DNA from: Eutrigla gurnardus
Lineage: Eukaryota; Chordata; Actinopteri; Perciformes; Triglidae
Assembly: GCA_963514095.1 (NCBI GenBank)
Contig: OY741281.1
Coordinates: forward strand, 6,626,154-6,690,153
DNA: 64,000 nucleotides
Reading direction: 5' to 3'
Shown here: positions 1 through 12,391 of the stretch, in pieces
How positions within the stretch are numbered: position 1 is the stretch's first letter
Layout: each line of letters starts with the position of its first letter
The notes under the pieces: model-generated
The model's input: the letters and a program-made list of their open reading frames with translations, nothing else
What the model was told of the DNA's origin: nothing
Databases searched by the model: none
Program-made: the position numbers and the translations under genes

Positions 1-701
1 AACCTTCATTACACCTCAACCCCTACTGCCAACGACAACACGCCATCATCAGTGAGTGTCTGTGGAGCTTGAAAACAAGCCGTTCAGAAAATAACTTTAA
101 TAGGAGATTTGAGTCCTCATTGGGGATCATTGTCGCACACTTTTTTATTGGACTTAATTCACTGATAAAGTACATGAAGTCAAGGGTGCCTGATATCTCA
201 ATCAGCATCGGATTGATTTTTGATGAGTACTACTTTAAGCAATCTTGGTTCCGTTGTTTGGTCAGCACCAGGGTTGGATAAACAGCATTCACAACAGCCC
301 AAATGAACCATACTAACCAGGCAAAGGGAACTGAATTCGTTTTAACTAAACCATTCATTTTAGGCGTAAAAACAACCCAAGTTTCACGCTACTTACACTT
401 TTCCATCTGGGACGAATTTCTGGAGGGACACTGTTTATAATTATTTGGTTAAAAAACAAACCCTAGATTGGTTAATGAGGTGTTGTTTTTGTCCAAACTG
501 AATAGTAAATTATATTCTCATTCATATCCACCATTAAATCCATTCATTTTGAGTTGCCATTCATCCTAAAGTTTGGTGTGTCTGAACTAACAGTTTTTTC
601 CTTATTGTGAGCAGCGGTCATGTGCTCATTTATACTTTTATATGCAAATCTGTGCTTCTAGGCTGCATTAACAAAATTGAATTGACTGATCTCTTCCCCA
701 G
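1..701. other. Intronic sequence upstream of first visible scrib exon
   Basis: No coding exon, RNA gene or recognisable repeat was found here. The stretch is AT-rich and ends in the splice acceptor 'cttccccag' at 693-701. It is most simply an intron of scrib, because the exon that follows starts in phase 0 in the middle of the protein. Confidence 0.6.
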
Positions 702-3700
702 ACGCGGCCGGGTGCCATCCAGCCAGTCGGACGCACGCGGCAGAGTCCCTCACCCGCCACTCCGGAGGGCCACAGTCCTAACCCCTTCCAGCATGGCCCC
801 TCCCCCTTCAACTCCCAGACCTCTGTAAGACCCCTCACCACCACCACATAGTGCTGTTTTCAATCCACTCTCAGCTCCATGCCACCTACGCTGACTGCAC
901 AGCCCCAAAACACTGTGTCTATAGCAGTGCACGAGAGGTGCACGACACAACGATGATTTTTTGTTTCTAAAGAGGCAAGAGCCAAAGAAAAGGAAGACTT
1001 GTATTTGCAGGTGCTGCAGTCTGTGGCCTCCTGCACCTGCAAACGGAGCCTCCAGCCCAAATCTGAGCTCCTGCATACGATAATTTCCCATACTTACAGC
1101 TCTCTGAAATGTGCCACTTATTTCTTCCTTCGGCAAGCAGCCTAGCTGGATCGGTAAATAATGAAGAAGCTACGATTCATCTCACATCTTCCTATTTGTT
1201 TCACAAAGGTGCTCATACAGAAAAGTGTCTCATTGCTCCGGACGTTCCAAGCCCTTCTGTCTGTGTCTCTGACGTACTCCCCTCCTGTCACCTGAAACCA
1301 GCTGCCATGCTGTTCACCTGCTCTCCTGCAGTCTTCTTCAACTTTGCCGGGTTGTTTTCATAGTCTTCCCTTTCCTCCATGTCTCTGTCCGTCCTTCCCA
1401 CCTCCTTCTCTTCCTCTCGGGCTCCTTTACCATGTGAACCTCCCCCCCACCCTTCCATACCCTCCACCCCAAACCTCCCCCTGCAGCCTCGCGCCCCCTC
1501 CCCCACATCGCCCGACGAGTTCCCCATGAATGTCAAGCAGGCATACAAGGCGTTTGCCGCCGTGCCTCGCTCACTGGCAGTGCTGGAGCCGCCGCAGGTA
1601 GGCCGTGCTGCCCGGACTCCCCCGGGTCAAAACGACAAAAGCATGCTGATTGGTTGGTCTCGCCCCCCCCTGTTCCCTCCTGACTGGAGCAGGCTGTCCT
1701 GTAAGGAGCCTGCGCCGTGTCTGGGGGCCTGTGACGTGCTGTGACGTTGTGGAATGCAGTCATCGTTGGTTTTTGTACTCCCAGTGCCATCATCTGTCAA
1801 ACTGGTGTTGAGTCTTCATCCATTCGTCCATCAATGTGTGGCTCGTGTACTAATATTCAATACCCCTGTTTTTATATATTATATCCCAACTGCTAATCAG
1901 TCTGCCTGCTCTGTATCTCTGTCTTTGTCCTCAGTCTGAGTTTACTTGACTTTACTAACATCCTGCTCTACCCAACAGGACCTGTATGGTGTGAGGAACA
2001 ATTTCCACCCAAAGCAGCCTTCTCCAGAGGTGAGTGAACATACTGACCAAACAATATTTATGCTTATGTTAATAATATATGTTGAGCAGCTTGAAGTCAT
2101 GCTGAAGAGATATAAAATTGATGAGAGAAACTGATTCACGGATGAGGGCTGATGCTGTTTAATATCTACAGAAAGTCTTCTTCCAAATAAAAGTATGACG
2201 GAAAAGAAGGCGTTGGGTCAATACGGTATTCAACAAGTGAATATTGAATCTACAGCTGCAAGAACAAAATGCCATGTCTAGATATGCTCTCGGCTTACTG
2301 TAGTTAGATACTGAGAGAAAGTGTCTGGCTCTCAGTCTGACAGTCTGGTGATGACCTATGTGGCCTTTTCAGCCTGAGTTGAACAACGACGTGTTTGAGG
2401 ATGACATAGATGGTCAGGAGGGAGCTGGTATGGGTCTGACCAGCACGGTCTCCCCTCGGCCCTCCCTCTCACCTGACCGTCGGGAGTATATGAGCCTGGC
2501 AGCAGTGCCTCGCTTCTCCAGGCCTTCCTGGGACCTCCAGGTACCCACCGCCTCCGCCACATCTACAGCAGCCCTGTTCTCTGTCTGGGTGTGCTTGGCT
2601 TTGATCGGTGGTGGTGTCTCTGTCCCCAGACACTGGGGGACAGCCATGTTACTTCTGTTAGTGACAGGATTCCCAGTTAATTGATTGTAAATCAGCTGAT
2701 TGGGCTGGGTTCTGTTTTAAAAGCTGATATGTTGCTTTCTTCTTGACCTGTGATACTTTTTCTACTCTTGCTTTGGCAAATGGCTCTGCAACAATTCCAA
2801 TAGCATTAAAAATCTCCTTTTTATTATTATTTTGCTACAGTTTGCAGATTGCTATGACCTCAGCGCTTATCAATTGTAATCTTTATCATTTAGTATCCTG
2901 TATTCCTCTGATCCTACAGAGTCCTTCTCCTGGTGGAAAGGACAGTCCAGAGCAGCGCTCCTTCAGGGACAGACAGAAGTATTTTGAGATCGATGTGAAG
3001 CAGCAGACACCAGAGAAACCCAAACCTCGAGTGTCTCTTGTTGGAGAAGATGACCTCAAGAAAATGAGGGAGGAAGAAGGTTTGTTTCTGTAACTCGTTT
3101 GCCAGTATAATGAGTCTCTGCTAACCTGCCATTGAAATGTACAACCCTGTATTCATGTTCACTGTTGATCTCGGCCCCAGAGAGGAAGTTTGAGCAGCGT
3201 GCGCGGGAGTACCTGATGGATGAAGACGAGGAGGATGAGGAAGAGGACCTGGCTAAGCAGGTGGCGCAGATGAAAGCAAGTGGCAAAGTGCTGCTGGATG
3301 GAGTGGAGTACAACGTGGAGCCGGTATCCTCCCCGTCCCGACACTGTGCCACACCGCCGAGCTACAACGTCACACCGCCGAGCTACAACGTCACACCTTC
3401 AAGCTACAACCTCACACCACCGAGCTACTGTGGCAGCTCAGGGTAAGAAGTCGTACGTTATTATTGTTTTAAATGTCCTTATTTTCCTTAGCTGAAAGTA
3501 ATTTTGTGTTTAGGCCTTCTTCTGTTGATGGGAAGGGAGAGTCCCAGAGGAATTCACTGGAGGACAGCTTCAGGCTGGAGCAGAGGCCCAACTCCATGAC
3601 TGGGTAATTACATCGTCCACAACATCTCTGAATGTCCATCTGCTGTTGTTTGTGTCACTGTAGTCATCACTGCTACTTGCGTGTCTTTTCAAGTCTGATC

Positions 3701-6700
3701 CCCGTGTACCCCGGGGACTCGGCGGCGCCCATCCGCACTGCCAAAGCAGAGCGCAGACATCAAGACAGACTCCGTATGCAGAGCCCCGAGCTGGCTGTGG
3801 CCCTCGACAAGGACCTGTCCCCTGCCGAGAAACGAGCTCTGGAGGCTGAGAAGAGAGCCATGTGGAGGGCAGCACGGTAAACACAACACTCAACACATGC
3901 TTAAGACGTGAAATCGCTTTTTTTAAGCTTTCACTTTACTGTATTTCTAGTACTTTCATATTAACATGAATATATTAAGGTGTAAAAAGGGAAAAGTAAT
4001 CAGTTACCAATTCTCTATAACATAAATAAAGAAAAAAGTTGATAAAAAGGGATTGGAAATGTATCACAATTAATTAAAACAAAATTACCTTTTCATATTT
4101 GCAACGACATCTTGAGACTCACTTGTTGGCTGATATGTAAATCACATTTTGAGTTGCTGATTGTAGCCAAACAATTATGCAAACATCTTGGACAGTGTTA
4201 TCTTGTTTTACTTTTCTGAAACTTAACTAAAGCTCTAAATAAGTATTATAAATGAATACCTGAAGAAGTGACACAAGTATTTGGCTGATGAATGGGGCCA
4301 AGCAGGAACATTGTCCACTGTGGTAGTTATGCCACTTGGTTGTTTCAATGCTTTGACCCACTTTCCATCTTTCTCCATGAATAAAAACATTTTCACCTCT
4401 ATCTGTCCACTCCAAAGGGGTTTGTACTCACAGTTTGTAGATGCATTACTTTCATTACATGTGCCAAAATAACACAGAGCAGATACAAGTTATGATTTTT
4501 GTAGTATTGGAATGAACTCTTCTATTATTGGTTATTTGTATTGTTGTTGATTTTGGGCTAAAACTAAATACCAAACATCAAGCTCACATAACGTGGTTTG
4601 TTAATAAGAGAGGGTTTGTTAATAAGAGAGGGTTGGTGACACTCGTGATCCAGATTTCAGTTCATTCTGTGTGGTGACAACACCGTCTTGTCTGTGTGTG
4701 GTTAGTCTTCCTCCTCTCTTACTATTTTCATGTCTAAAAATCAGATCTTATTTATTTCCCTGGCTGTTCTAAATGTGTCGGTGTTTTACCTTCCATTCTT
4801 TGGTTTTCTTCTCTTTTCTGTCTGTATGCCTTTCTTCCCTTCCCCTCCTCCTCCTGCTCATATCCCTCCTTCATCCTGGCACACTTCTTGTCCTATCCCT
4901 CCTCCCTCCCTCCTCCTGTGTCTCACCCTCTCCCTGGCCTCGTGGGGCCCAGGCCCTGTGGCCTAGAGGAGGATGTTAGGCAGTATGAGCAGGACCTGGC
5001 TAAGAGGCTCTACCAGGCCAGAGTGAGGGCATCTCAGGGCCCGGCCGAGGCCCCCCAGCCCCCCACCTCTTCCTCTACCTCTGCAGCCTCCCAGCTCAGG
5101 TCTGCTCCTCGGCCCCAGCCACCAGGGCCAGATGCACGGCATTGTGGGGGTGTGCTGGGGTGCTTTGGTGTTGGGGGGGGTATTTTGCTAGACGCCGAGT
5201 TCGGAAAGGTCCAAGCAAGCACTTGCAGCAACACCGACAGTGCTTCCACTGCCTTTCCAGTGCCGTCTTGCTTCTGCACGTCTTTGCCGTTTCCCTCTTT
5301 GGCTTCCTCTGTTTCCCCCTATCTCTATTCTCTGTCTTGTCTCTTTCACTCTCCAGCACTCTTTTCATTTTGCGCCTTGCTGTTCTCTTGATTTTCATAC
5401 TATTGTTTGTACTAACACACATTGCAGTAAATTTGCAAGCTATTTGTGAGTCGAGGGTAAGCCTACTAGCAGTAGGTAGTCCTTTTCCTGGAATGCCTCC
5501 CTTTTTCTTGTGCAATCAAATTGAACTGATTGTGACAGCAAACCAGGACAAGGAGCACCCGAAGTTAGTGATTGGCACTACACCCACCTGTAGCGGTGTG
5601 TGTGTGTGCCTCCATCAGTGGTTGTCTCTGTATTCCTTTCCTTATTTTCTACTCTCATTATCTGATGGTGGCTGTTCCTCTTGTAGAATGAAGTCTCTTG
5701 AGCAGGATGCACTGAAAGCGCAGATGGTCATCGCCAAGTCTCGAGACGGAAAGAAACGCGGCACACTGGACCAGCTGACGGAGTCGCCCTCGCCCGCCCC
5801 CACACCCTCTCCCACGCCTATGGAAGGTAAGAGGCTGCTGTCATAGGCCCGTTTACACGACAAGAATCTTCTTTTAACGGATTACTTTCTTAACAGACCT
5901 ATATCAAGAGGATACTGGTGTTTTTTTATGCAAAAATACCACCACCAGTTTCTGAATTGTTATTAACTTAATTAATAGTAACTTAAAGCTTCTCAAATCA
6001 CTTTCTGGATGTTACCAGAGCTTAATTGCGGTATGGCTCTGTCCACAGTCCGGCTTAATATCAAACCGGTTTGAACATTTTTAAACCGGCCCAAGCCTAC
6101 CAGTAACTTCCGTGTTGACACGGTTTGGTTCCTGCCTTTCCTCGTCTTTCTGGCCTAACTTCACATTTCCTGTTTTCCTCTGCCAGAGCACAATCCTCGA
6201 GGAGTTACTTCTCCGGGCCGGCTGGTAAGGGCTAAAACTTTTTTCTCTTAATTTTCCATTTTGTTTCGTGACAGATTTATCCTTTGAAGGGACCTGGAGA
6301 TCTTGAATCATCAAATATTTAAGGAGCTGTATTTGAGAAAGGCAACAAAAAAAAGGGAAAGAGGAAAAACGTAGATTTGCTTCATTGACATCGACTCATC
6401 ACCTTGCTCGTTGTCACTCTAGCCAATCAGAGCTGAGGACAGACACGCAGCTCCACCATCGTCCGCCACAGCTAGCTGTTTGAATCACCCATTAGCCTCT
6501 CTGCCTCCCACCTCTTCCATTTCCTCATCCCTTTCTCCTCTCCTTTGCCTTATCCACCCTTTTCTCCTCCTTTTATATATTTTGTCCCACCCTCCTGTCC
6601 GTTTCCTCTTTCCCCTCACCCTCACCCTCTGCTCATTCCTGTTTGCTATCCTTCTAGTCCCTGTCGTCAAAGAAGTTTGACTACCGACAGTTTGCTGCCA

Positions 6701-9466
6701 TTCCTTCTTCCAAACCCGTATACGACATCCAGGTATTGGCTGCATGCTGAGCCCCCGGGCTCCTCCCTTCCCCCTGGCTCTCCCTGCTGCCTCCCCCCTC
6801 TAGTTTCTCTGGTAATGGAGAGGCATCAGTGCGACTGAGGTCTAGGTTTTGCCTCCTTGATTGATCCGTACTCCTTGCTCTGCACTATAGCGACAGACTA
6901 ACTAACTCTTACTTTGACAATGAAGAGAGACTTGCTCTACATTAATGATAGGACCTCTCCTGGTCTCCCACTCACAAACGTAAGAGCATCTACAGCTTAT
7001 CTCCTTTACACCCATCTGTCAGCTAACCAATCAATCAGGCCATTAACACTCATCAGGTTTTTCGATCCCACTAACCAGAATTGGTTCCGGGGGCAAATGG
7101 CCACAAACTCTGCATCTCATCCACTCTCACATTCACTTCCATCAACCGTATTGATCCACGGGCATATCAGGCAGAGCAATGACATCTTCTATTAGATTTC
7201 CTCTCGTACTCCAAAGGGTGCCTTCCTATGCTGTAATTAGTGGAGAAGTTCTGTGTGAGATAGTTAATTTCCTCATCTCTGTGTGGATGAAGAGATGGGA
7301 AAGGAAAGAGGGTAATGTTGGAGGGAGCTCGTCTGGAAGCGGTTTCTATTTTTTGGGGGGTCAAGTAACTGTGGTCTTCTGTGTCACTGTCATTGTGTGC
7401 TCTGTGGGATCTGGTTTGGTTTGGTTGTTGTAAAGTGACCTCGGTCTGTGCATATTCTACCTTTGGTTGACGGAATTTCTTTAATCCCACTGTATGTAAG
7501 TGTTTCCATGTTTCCTGCATATGAACTGACGAAAGTAGTAGTTAAAGACTATGCGTTGATTTATTTATATAAACATGATAAGAGCTATGCAATCCAGGAT
7601 CTGAACTACGATCTGCAAGGTGTGGGTGCCATGACAGCAGAACCCAAACGCAATCAATGCAAACATTAAAAAATATTAAAACAATGACGGAGAAAATAAA
7701 TTGGCTTCTAGCAAGTATGACATGATTGCACTTTTTAAATGAATATCCATGCAAATAAAGCACTTGTTTAAACAACTAGTTCATATTAAAGAACTGCCCT
7801 CAGATTGTTCATCCCCCCAAAAACACTTTAACCTACACGACTGTAGAAATATCAGATGCTAAAGAGCAAACTATTAAATGCAATTCATTGCCTCTCCATG
7901 CAAATTGTCAAACCCACAACTAGAATCTCCTGTAAGATGACATGAATAACTTGTACAGTGAATAGTCTGCCAACGTGCTAGTAGTTTATCTTACGGAGTG
8001 TGAGGTCAATCACACGATCCTCGGCTTGCAGATCCTAGCGAGTCCCTATGTAGAACAAACGGCTGATAACAAGAGGTAAACATGTTGGTATATAATGGCA
8101 TCAACACAAAGACAACGTAACATGCTGCTTGGTTTCCTATTGTGCGTTGGTTATTCTGTTGGCTGTGCCTATGCGACACAACAAACCCCGGAACTGATGA
8201 CCTAACCTAACCCTTTCCTTTGACATGCGAGTCTCTACTGGGGGGGCAGTCCAGTAGAGGTTCTCTGGCTTTTGTTGCTCTGATAAAACTGGGAGCTTCA
8301 GCACTGTCTGCTAAACTGGCAGTGATTGGCTGGCACGTCCTCTGGCTGCCAGCTCCACTGATCACATGGTGATGGCTTCCACTGGGATAGAGGTTACTAA
8401 ACGCCCCCCAACAGCTCCGTTCTTTACTCACTTTTCTTCTCTTCCAGACCCCTGACCCAATTGATGAGCTGCAGTTCATCGATGACGGCTCCAGCAACCC
8501 AGGTGAGCACCGGAGCTATGCAGTATCTCAAATTGTACCAAAAAACCAGGCTGTGTGAAAGGGATAAATAACTGCGTGGACAATAAGTAATGCATTTATT
8601 ATCCTCTTTGATTCAGGTGACTACCTGGGATAAGCAGCTCCTATTGGTAGGATCCTGTGTGCATGGTGTTTTTGGTTCTGCGTGTGGTCGTGTGTCGAGT
8701 ATTTATGGAATGTGTGAAAAAGGGGTGTGCGTTTTGTGCAATCATGCTCTAACCTGCTATTTGTGTGGCATAACTGGGTTCAGGGATTACGGCGAGTGCG
8801 TCTTCCTGGGTGTGCTTCACCTGCTGCTGCTCTCCACACACGAAGCAGTCAATTATATTGACAATTAAGTACTTGCTGTGTCTAAGACTAGTTATTACTT
8901 CTCATGTTATACCAGGTCACACAACGTGTTCTCACACACACACACACACACAGTAACAAATGCACTGCTGCTAAACGATTAATCACTGCATGTAATTACA
9001 CCTGACACCTTTAACGTAGGGATTGCAAATTAGTTCTTGAAGTGACTTTTAAAGGCATCGACTGAGTTTGAATACGGAGCCCGTTGAGGTGGCTGGTTGC
9101 TTCAGTTCTGCTTAAAACATTTGCTCGTTTCCAGCCGCTGGTGAATGTGGGGCTTCTCTCGCAGGTTTAAGGGATCCATCCACTTTTCTCGACAGGAGTT
9201 TCCTGTCCAGTTGTCGCCATCTTCCTTCCTTTCCACAGCTGCTTCCACATCATGGAGTGACTGTCGTGCGATAAAGCGGATAACCGCAGCAGCTTGACTG
9301 AAGTTCTGTGTTTGTTGTTGTTCGTTTAGTGCCCGCTGTAAGCCCCGAGGCCGAGGTATCCCCCACGCTGCCTGCCCCCTCAGCCCTGGAGGAGATGGCC
9401 CTGTACAGCAACAAGCGCAAACTGAGGCAAGGCCGCCGCAGCCTGGAAACCGCCGTGCCCACGTAA
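702..9466 (+). CDS. scrib: Scribble planar cell polarity scaffold, C-terminal part (14 exons)
   Basis: C-terminal region of Scribble, a LAP-family (LRR and PDZ) scaffold that acts at the basolateral cortex with Dlg and Lgl in epithelial polarity and planar cell polarity. Exons with GT-AG borders and one continuous frame: 702-824, 1487-1597, 1979-2029, 2373-2540, 2920-3079, 3181-3442, 3514-3603, 3694-3876, 4953-5099, 5687-5826, 6187-6224, 6658-6732, 8448-8502, 9330-9466 (stop TAA), together 579 residues. Identity rests on stretches I know from mammalian SCRIB: NVKQAYKAFAAVP, RDRQKYFEIDV, RVSLVGEDDLKKM, RTAKAERRHQDRLRMQSPE, AEKRAMWRAARMKSLEQDAL, SPAPTPSPTP, TSPGRL, KKFDYRQFAAIPSSKPVYDI. The 16 LRRs and four PDZ domains would lie upstream and are not in the window. 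This tail is proline/serine-rich and acidic, probably largely disordered, with Lys/Glu-rich helical stretches. It ends in ...ETAVPT. Odd points: a run of 7-residue repeats in exon 3181-3442, and a probable cassette exon at 4953-5099. Confidence 0.93.
4953..5099 (+). CDS. scrib: scrib in-frame (probably cassette) exon
   Basis: A 147-nt exon (49 codons) with acceptor 'ggggcccag' and donor 'ctcag|gtctgc'. It enters and leaves in phase 2, as do both neighbouring exons (3694-3876 and 5687-5826), so it can be skipped or included without changing frame. It codes for a Glu/Arg-rich start (LEEDVRQYEQDLAKRLYQAR, likely helical) followed by a Pro/Ser/Thr-rich tail. In the mammalian protein as I remember it, the flanking exons join directly (WRAARMKSLEQ), so this segment may be an alternative or lineage-specific exon. 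Seen: open frame, matching phases, splice sites. Inferred: that it is used. Confidence 0.72.
8934..8953. repeat. (AC)n microsatellite in scrib intron
   Basis: About ten CA dinucleotides in the last large scrib intron. Confidence 0.9.
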
Positions 9467-11310
9467 CACTTCACACAGAGAAAAAGACACGCATTTAGAC
9501 ACACCGTGGAACGTGTGTGCATCCGCGCAAGATGCCGAGTCAATAAACACTACACACAGTGTCAGTAGAGCGAGATTTACTCTCCCATATATAACCACTG
9601 CAGAGACTGGGAAGCTGATAGTGACCACACGAACACACTCACTTATATCCTGCGTGCCAGTCTTGCCTATACAGTCCGTGGATGAGAGCAGTGTGGCGAG
9701 AAATAGCTAGTGTGGTTAACTAGGACTGCCTCTTACAGATCTTTTTTTAGTTGTTGTTGTACGGTTTACCAAGTAGAAGATGATCTATTTTAAAACGGGA
9801 GGCAACCGAAGTTTGTTTTTTTTATTTTTCGCACCTCCAATGATTTTGCTGTTAAAAAAAAAAGACGCATACTGGAAGAGAAAAGAAATGGGTCATAGCT
9901 ATACTAACTTCTTGAATGATATTTTTAGGATTTCACTGAATAGATTGTAAAGTGTCAGGGGTTTCTTGAGGCATGGGGCAGACAGGAGTGTAAATATTAA
10001 TTGAGATGGGAACATCCTGCTACCTTCACAGTCACAAGTTGTGGAGAGCTTTTTAAAACAACAATAGTACATATTTGTTTTGCACTGCATGTATCTGAAG
10101 TAATTTATTGTTTTAGTGTTTTACTCAAATTTGAAGGCCTTCTATTTTAACCCCTCTGGTCCTTTTTGGCACAAAAAGCATCATTTTTATCTTTAAAGAT
10201 CGTCATGTGGGTTACAACTAATGAATACATATCACTTTATATCATTTAATCTACTTTATATACACACCAAGCGATTTTAGAGGGGAGCATATCTAAGTAC
10301 AATGCTTGGACAAAGTACAGCTGTTGCACATCACTACTAGTAATGGGTCATACCCGCGATTGACCATGTTACATTCCCCTTGTAGAAATTATGACTACAC
10401 TGGAGGCAGCAGCTTTACAGAAACAGATCACAATATCAAATATTAGAGTTTGGAAAAGTGCATTTTTAGAATCATCTAACGGTACCTACCCTGCCCTTTT
10501 TAGGGTATTCTCTTATCAATCTGAATCATTCATTTCTATCCTCGAATTATCGGGAGGTATTTGGGAGTGATGTGAAGGTAGCAGCTGTTTTATTTTTCTG
10601 CCTATGAATAATTTAAATCTGACGCCACTGAAAAAATCATTTATTATGTGTGAATAATGTACAAATACTGAAAAGAAAGCAGACTTAAGGTTTGAAACTG
10701 AGCCAGTCTTGACCAAGACCAAGCGAGTGTCTGGACTGCTGATGCATCTGGGTTTGGGAAGGTTTGGTGTCGGGATGCTCTCTGCATGTATATTGGTTTG
10801 TTAATGGGAGAGCTGGGAGAGGCAGAACCAATCAGAAATCCCTCTAGAGATTGTTTTCATTTAGTTCACTGCTTGACATACTGTCAGTTTATATATTTGA
10901 TGGGTTTTTTCTTTCTTTCAGAATTACAGGATAGCAGGATTCATGTTAATTTAATGTAGGGTCTTCTAATGATAGCTTTCCGTGTTACTCTCACTGACTG
11001 AAATTCAGTTTGTTTCATTACATTTGCAATGGCTGATATCTCCTTTTTTTAAACTTACAGTAGGTAAATCTTTTTTTTTCCAGATGGGTTTCACTACATT
11101 ATTAATGCAGTTTCAAGTGTTTATGTTTATTCTTCTGTCTTGAGTTCTCTTTGGGGGAATTTATTTGCAAATAGGTTGGAGGGAAAGGTTCAGAAGTCCT
11201 AGGGTCAAGGGTTAGAGCTCATACATTCAGACTGTAACTAGTGAATTTGTACAACCAAAGAAGTCTATTTTGTGGTTCAGGAATAATAAATTTTACTTTT
11301 CATTTAAGAA
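9467..11310 (+). other. scrib: scrib 3' untranslated region
   Basis: Long AT-rich stretch without convincing ORFs or splice acceptors directly after the scrib stop codon. It ends at a good polyadenylation signal (11285-11290) followed by a GT-rich stretch. Length about 1.8 kb, inferred from the signal only. Confidence 0.6.
11285..11290 (+). terminator. Polyadenylation signal AATAAA for scrib
   Basis: Canonical AATAAA followed 30-55 bases downstream by a T/G-rich element (tgtgttgtgtcttttgtgct). It is the first strong combination after the scrib stop codon. Confidence 0.6.
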
Positions 11311-11389
11311 GTTGATTCATTGTGTTGTGTCTTTTGTGCTTGATTCATGTACAAACAGCAATTCATTAAAGGTATAGAATTAAATGCGG

Positions 11390-11570
11390 GGCTGCCACTG
11401 GGTTGCCAGTCTATCACAGAGGCGGAGACAGAGGCGGAGGCGACCACGCCCACACAGGGAGCACATGCAAACTCCACACAGAAGGAACCCGAACCCAGGA
11501 CTTGAACCCAGGACCCCCTCGCTGTGAGGCGACAGTGCTGCCCACTACACCACCGTGCTACCCCTGGTGT
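11390..11570 (-). mobile_element. tRNA-derived SINE fragment
   Basis: Read on the minus strand this carries a tRNA-type RNA polymerase III promoter: box A TGGTGTAGTGG (11542-11552) and box B GGTTCAAGTCC (11498-11508), about 35 bases apart. Next comes text typical of a very common fish repeat ('ctgtgtggagtttgcatg', read on the minus strand). The 3' end is cut off and no target duplication was identified. It lies just past the scrib poly(A) site. Confidence 0.75.
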
Positions 11571-11653
11571 ACTATGTCAAAAAACTAATTTATAAGGACA
11601 GCAGGTCTACCAGGGTCTCATTGTAGATCTCCAGGTAGGACGATACGAAGAGA

Positions 11654-11690
11654 GGTATCAAGGTTTTACCTCCTGTAACACCTTGATACC
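11654..11690. repeat. Hairpin-forming inverted repeat, 16-bp arms, 5-nt loop
   Basis: Arms 11654-11669 and 11675-11690 are reverse complements with one mismatch (a G:U pair in RNA). The loop is 'ctcct'. Confidence 0.9.
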
Positions 11691-11926
11691 ATGTCAAAGA
11701 TTAAAAAAAACAACAACAAAAAACAAACCTAGAAACATATTTACTTAAGCGGAGCTGTCTGAGTAGACCAGAGATAAAAATGTTTTCATGATGCAATTTA
11801 ACTCCTGAAGGGCCCCTGCCAGGAAATTAAGTCAACATGTAACACCAGTCAACATGAATTTAGTCTAGTAAAAAGAATAAATAATAATAAAAGAATAACT
11901 CAGTGAGTCCCTTACTTCAATAAATG

Positions 11927-11932
11927 TTTATT
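11927..11932 (-). terminator. Possible poly(A) signal for urad
   Basis: TTTATT on the plus strand, i.e. AATAAA on the urad strand, about 460 bases after the urad stop codon. It is the only clear canonical hexamer noticed downstream, but nothing else supports its use. Confidence 0.35.
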
Positions 11933-12043
11933 ACAACACAAATCCGATCAGAGAGGAGACAGCCGTATACAGTATAAGTCACCTACGACATTACCACACT
12001 ACCATGGACGGAGCACAACAATGTTGTGCATAACCATCTGTTC

Positions 12044-12079
12044 AGATTAGGACCTTGTTAATCTACAAGGCCCTAATCT
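12044..12079. repeat. Inverted repeat, 15-bp arms, 6-nt loop
   Basis: Arms 12044-12058 and 12065-12079 are complementary with a single mismatch; the loop is 'taatct'. A smaller perfect hairpin (gcacaaca/tgttgtgc) lies just before it at 12013-12029. Confidence 0.88.
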
Positions 12080-12219
12080 TATGTTAATTTCCAGACACCC
12101 TCACTAGGCTTGGGCGGTCTGACACTCAACCAAAGACCGACCGACAAATGCAAGTTCGACCTGTTTGCATTAATGAAACCAACCCGTACACCAAACCGGT
12201 GAAACCCGGAAATCGGCCC

Positions 12220-12300
12220 AACCCCCACTAATGAGCCTTTAAGGCTCATTAGTGGGGGTTTAATAGATATAATTATAAGGCCCTTATAATTATATCTATT
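12220..12300. repeat. Two adjacent perfect palindromes with one-base centres
   Basis: First palindrome: arms 12220-12239 and 12241-12260 (20 bp, perfect) around a single T. Second: arms 12262-12280 and 12282-12300 (19 bp, perfect) around a single C. One base separates them. The sequences of the two palindromes are unrelated: one ends in GGGGGTT, the other is AT-rich. Confidence 0.95.
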
Positions 12301-12391
12301 AATAGCAGAAAACCCTTCATCTTTTTACTCTTGTGCACCTGTTTTACAATATATGTAAAAAGTTAACGATTCCAACTCCAATTATAGAGGT

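Larger units (their letters stand above)
11311..12391. other. Gene-free spacer between scrib and urad (convergent 3' ends)
   Basis: Contains the SINE fragment and a striking cluster of short inverted repeats (11654-11690, 12013-12029, 12044-12079, 12220-12260, 12262-12300). A possible minus-strand poly(A) signal for urad (TTTATT on the plus strand) lies at 11927-11932. No other coding signal seen. Confidence 0.6.

Noticed and set aside
966..1015. Possible scrib micro-exon after 'tttctaaag'
   Set aside because: Weak donor, and the flanking exons 702-824 and 1487-1597 already join in phase 0 without it.
5142..5846. 234-codon ORF on the scrib strand
   Set aside because: Most of it is intron; only its last part (5687-5826) is the true exon, entered through a normal splice acceptor.
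12105..12219. Possible fragment of the fish repeat starting 'taggcttgggcggt', also seen near 6045-6100 in opposite orientation
   Set aside because: Only short words match (aaaccggt, gcccaagcct type); not enough to define ends or a family.
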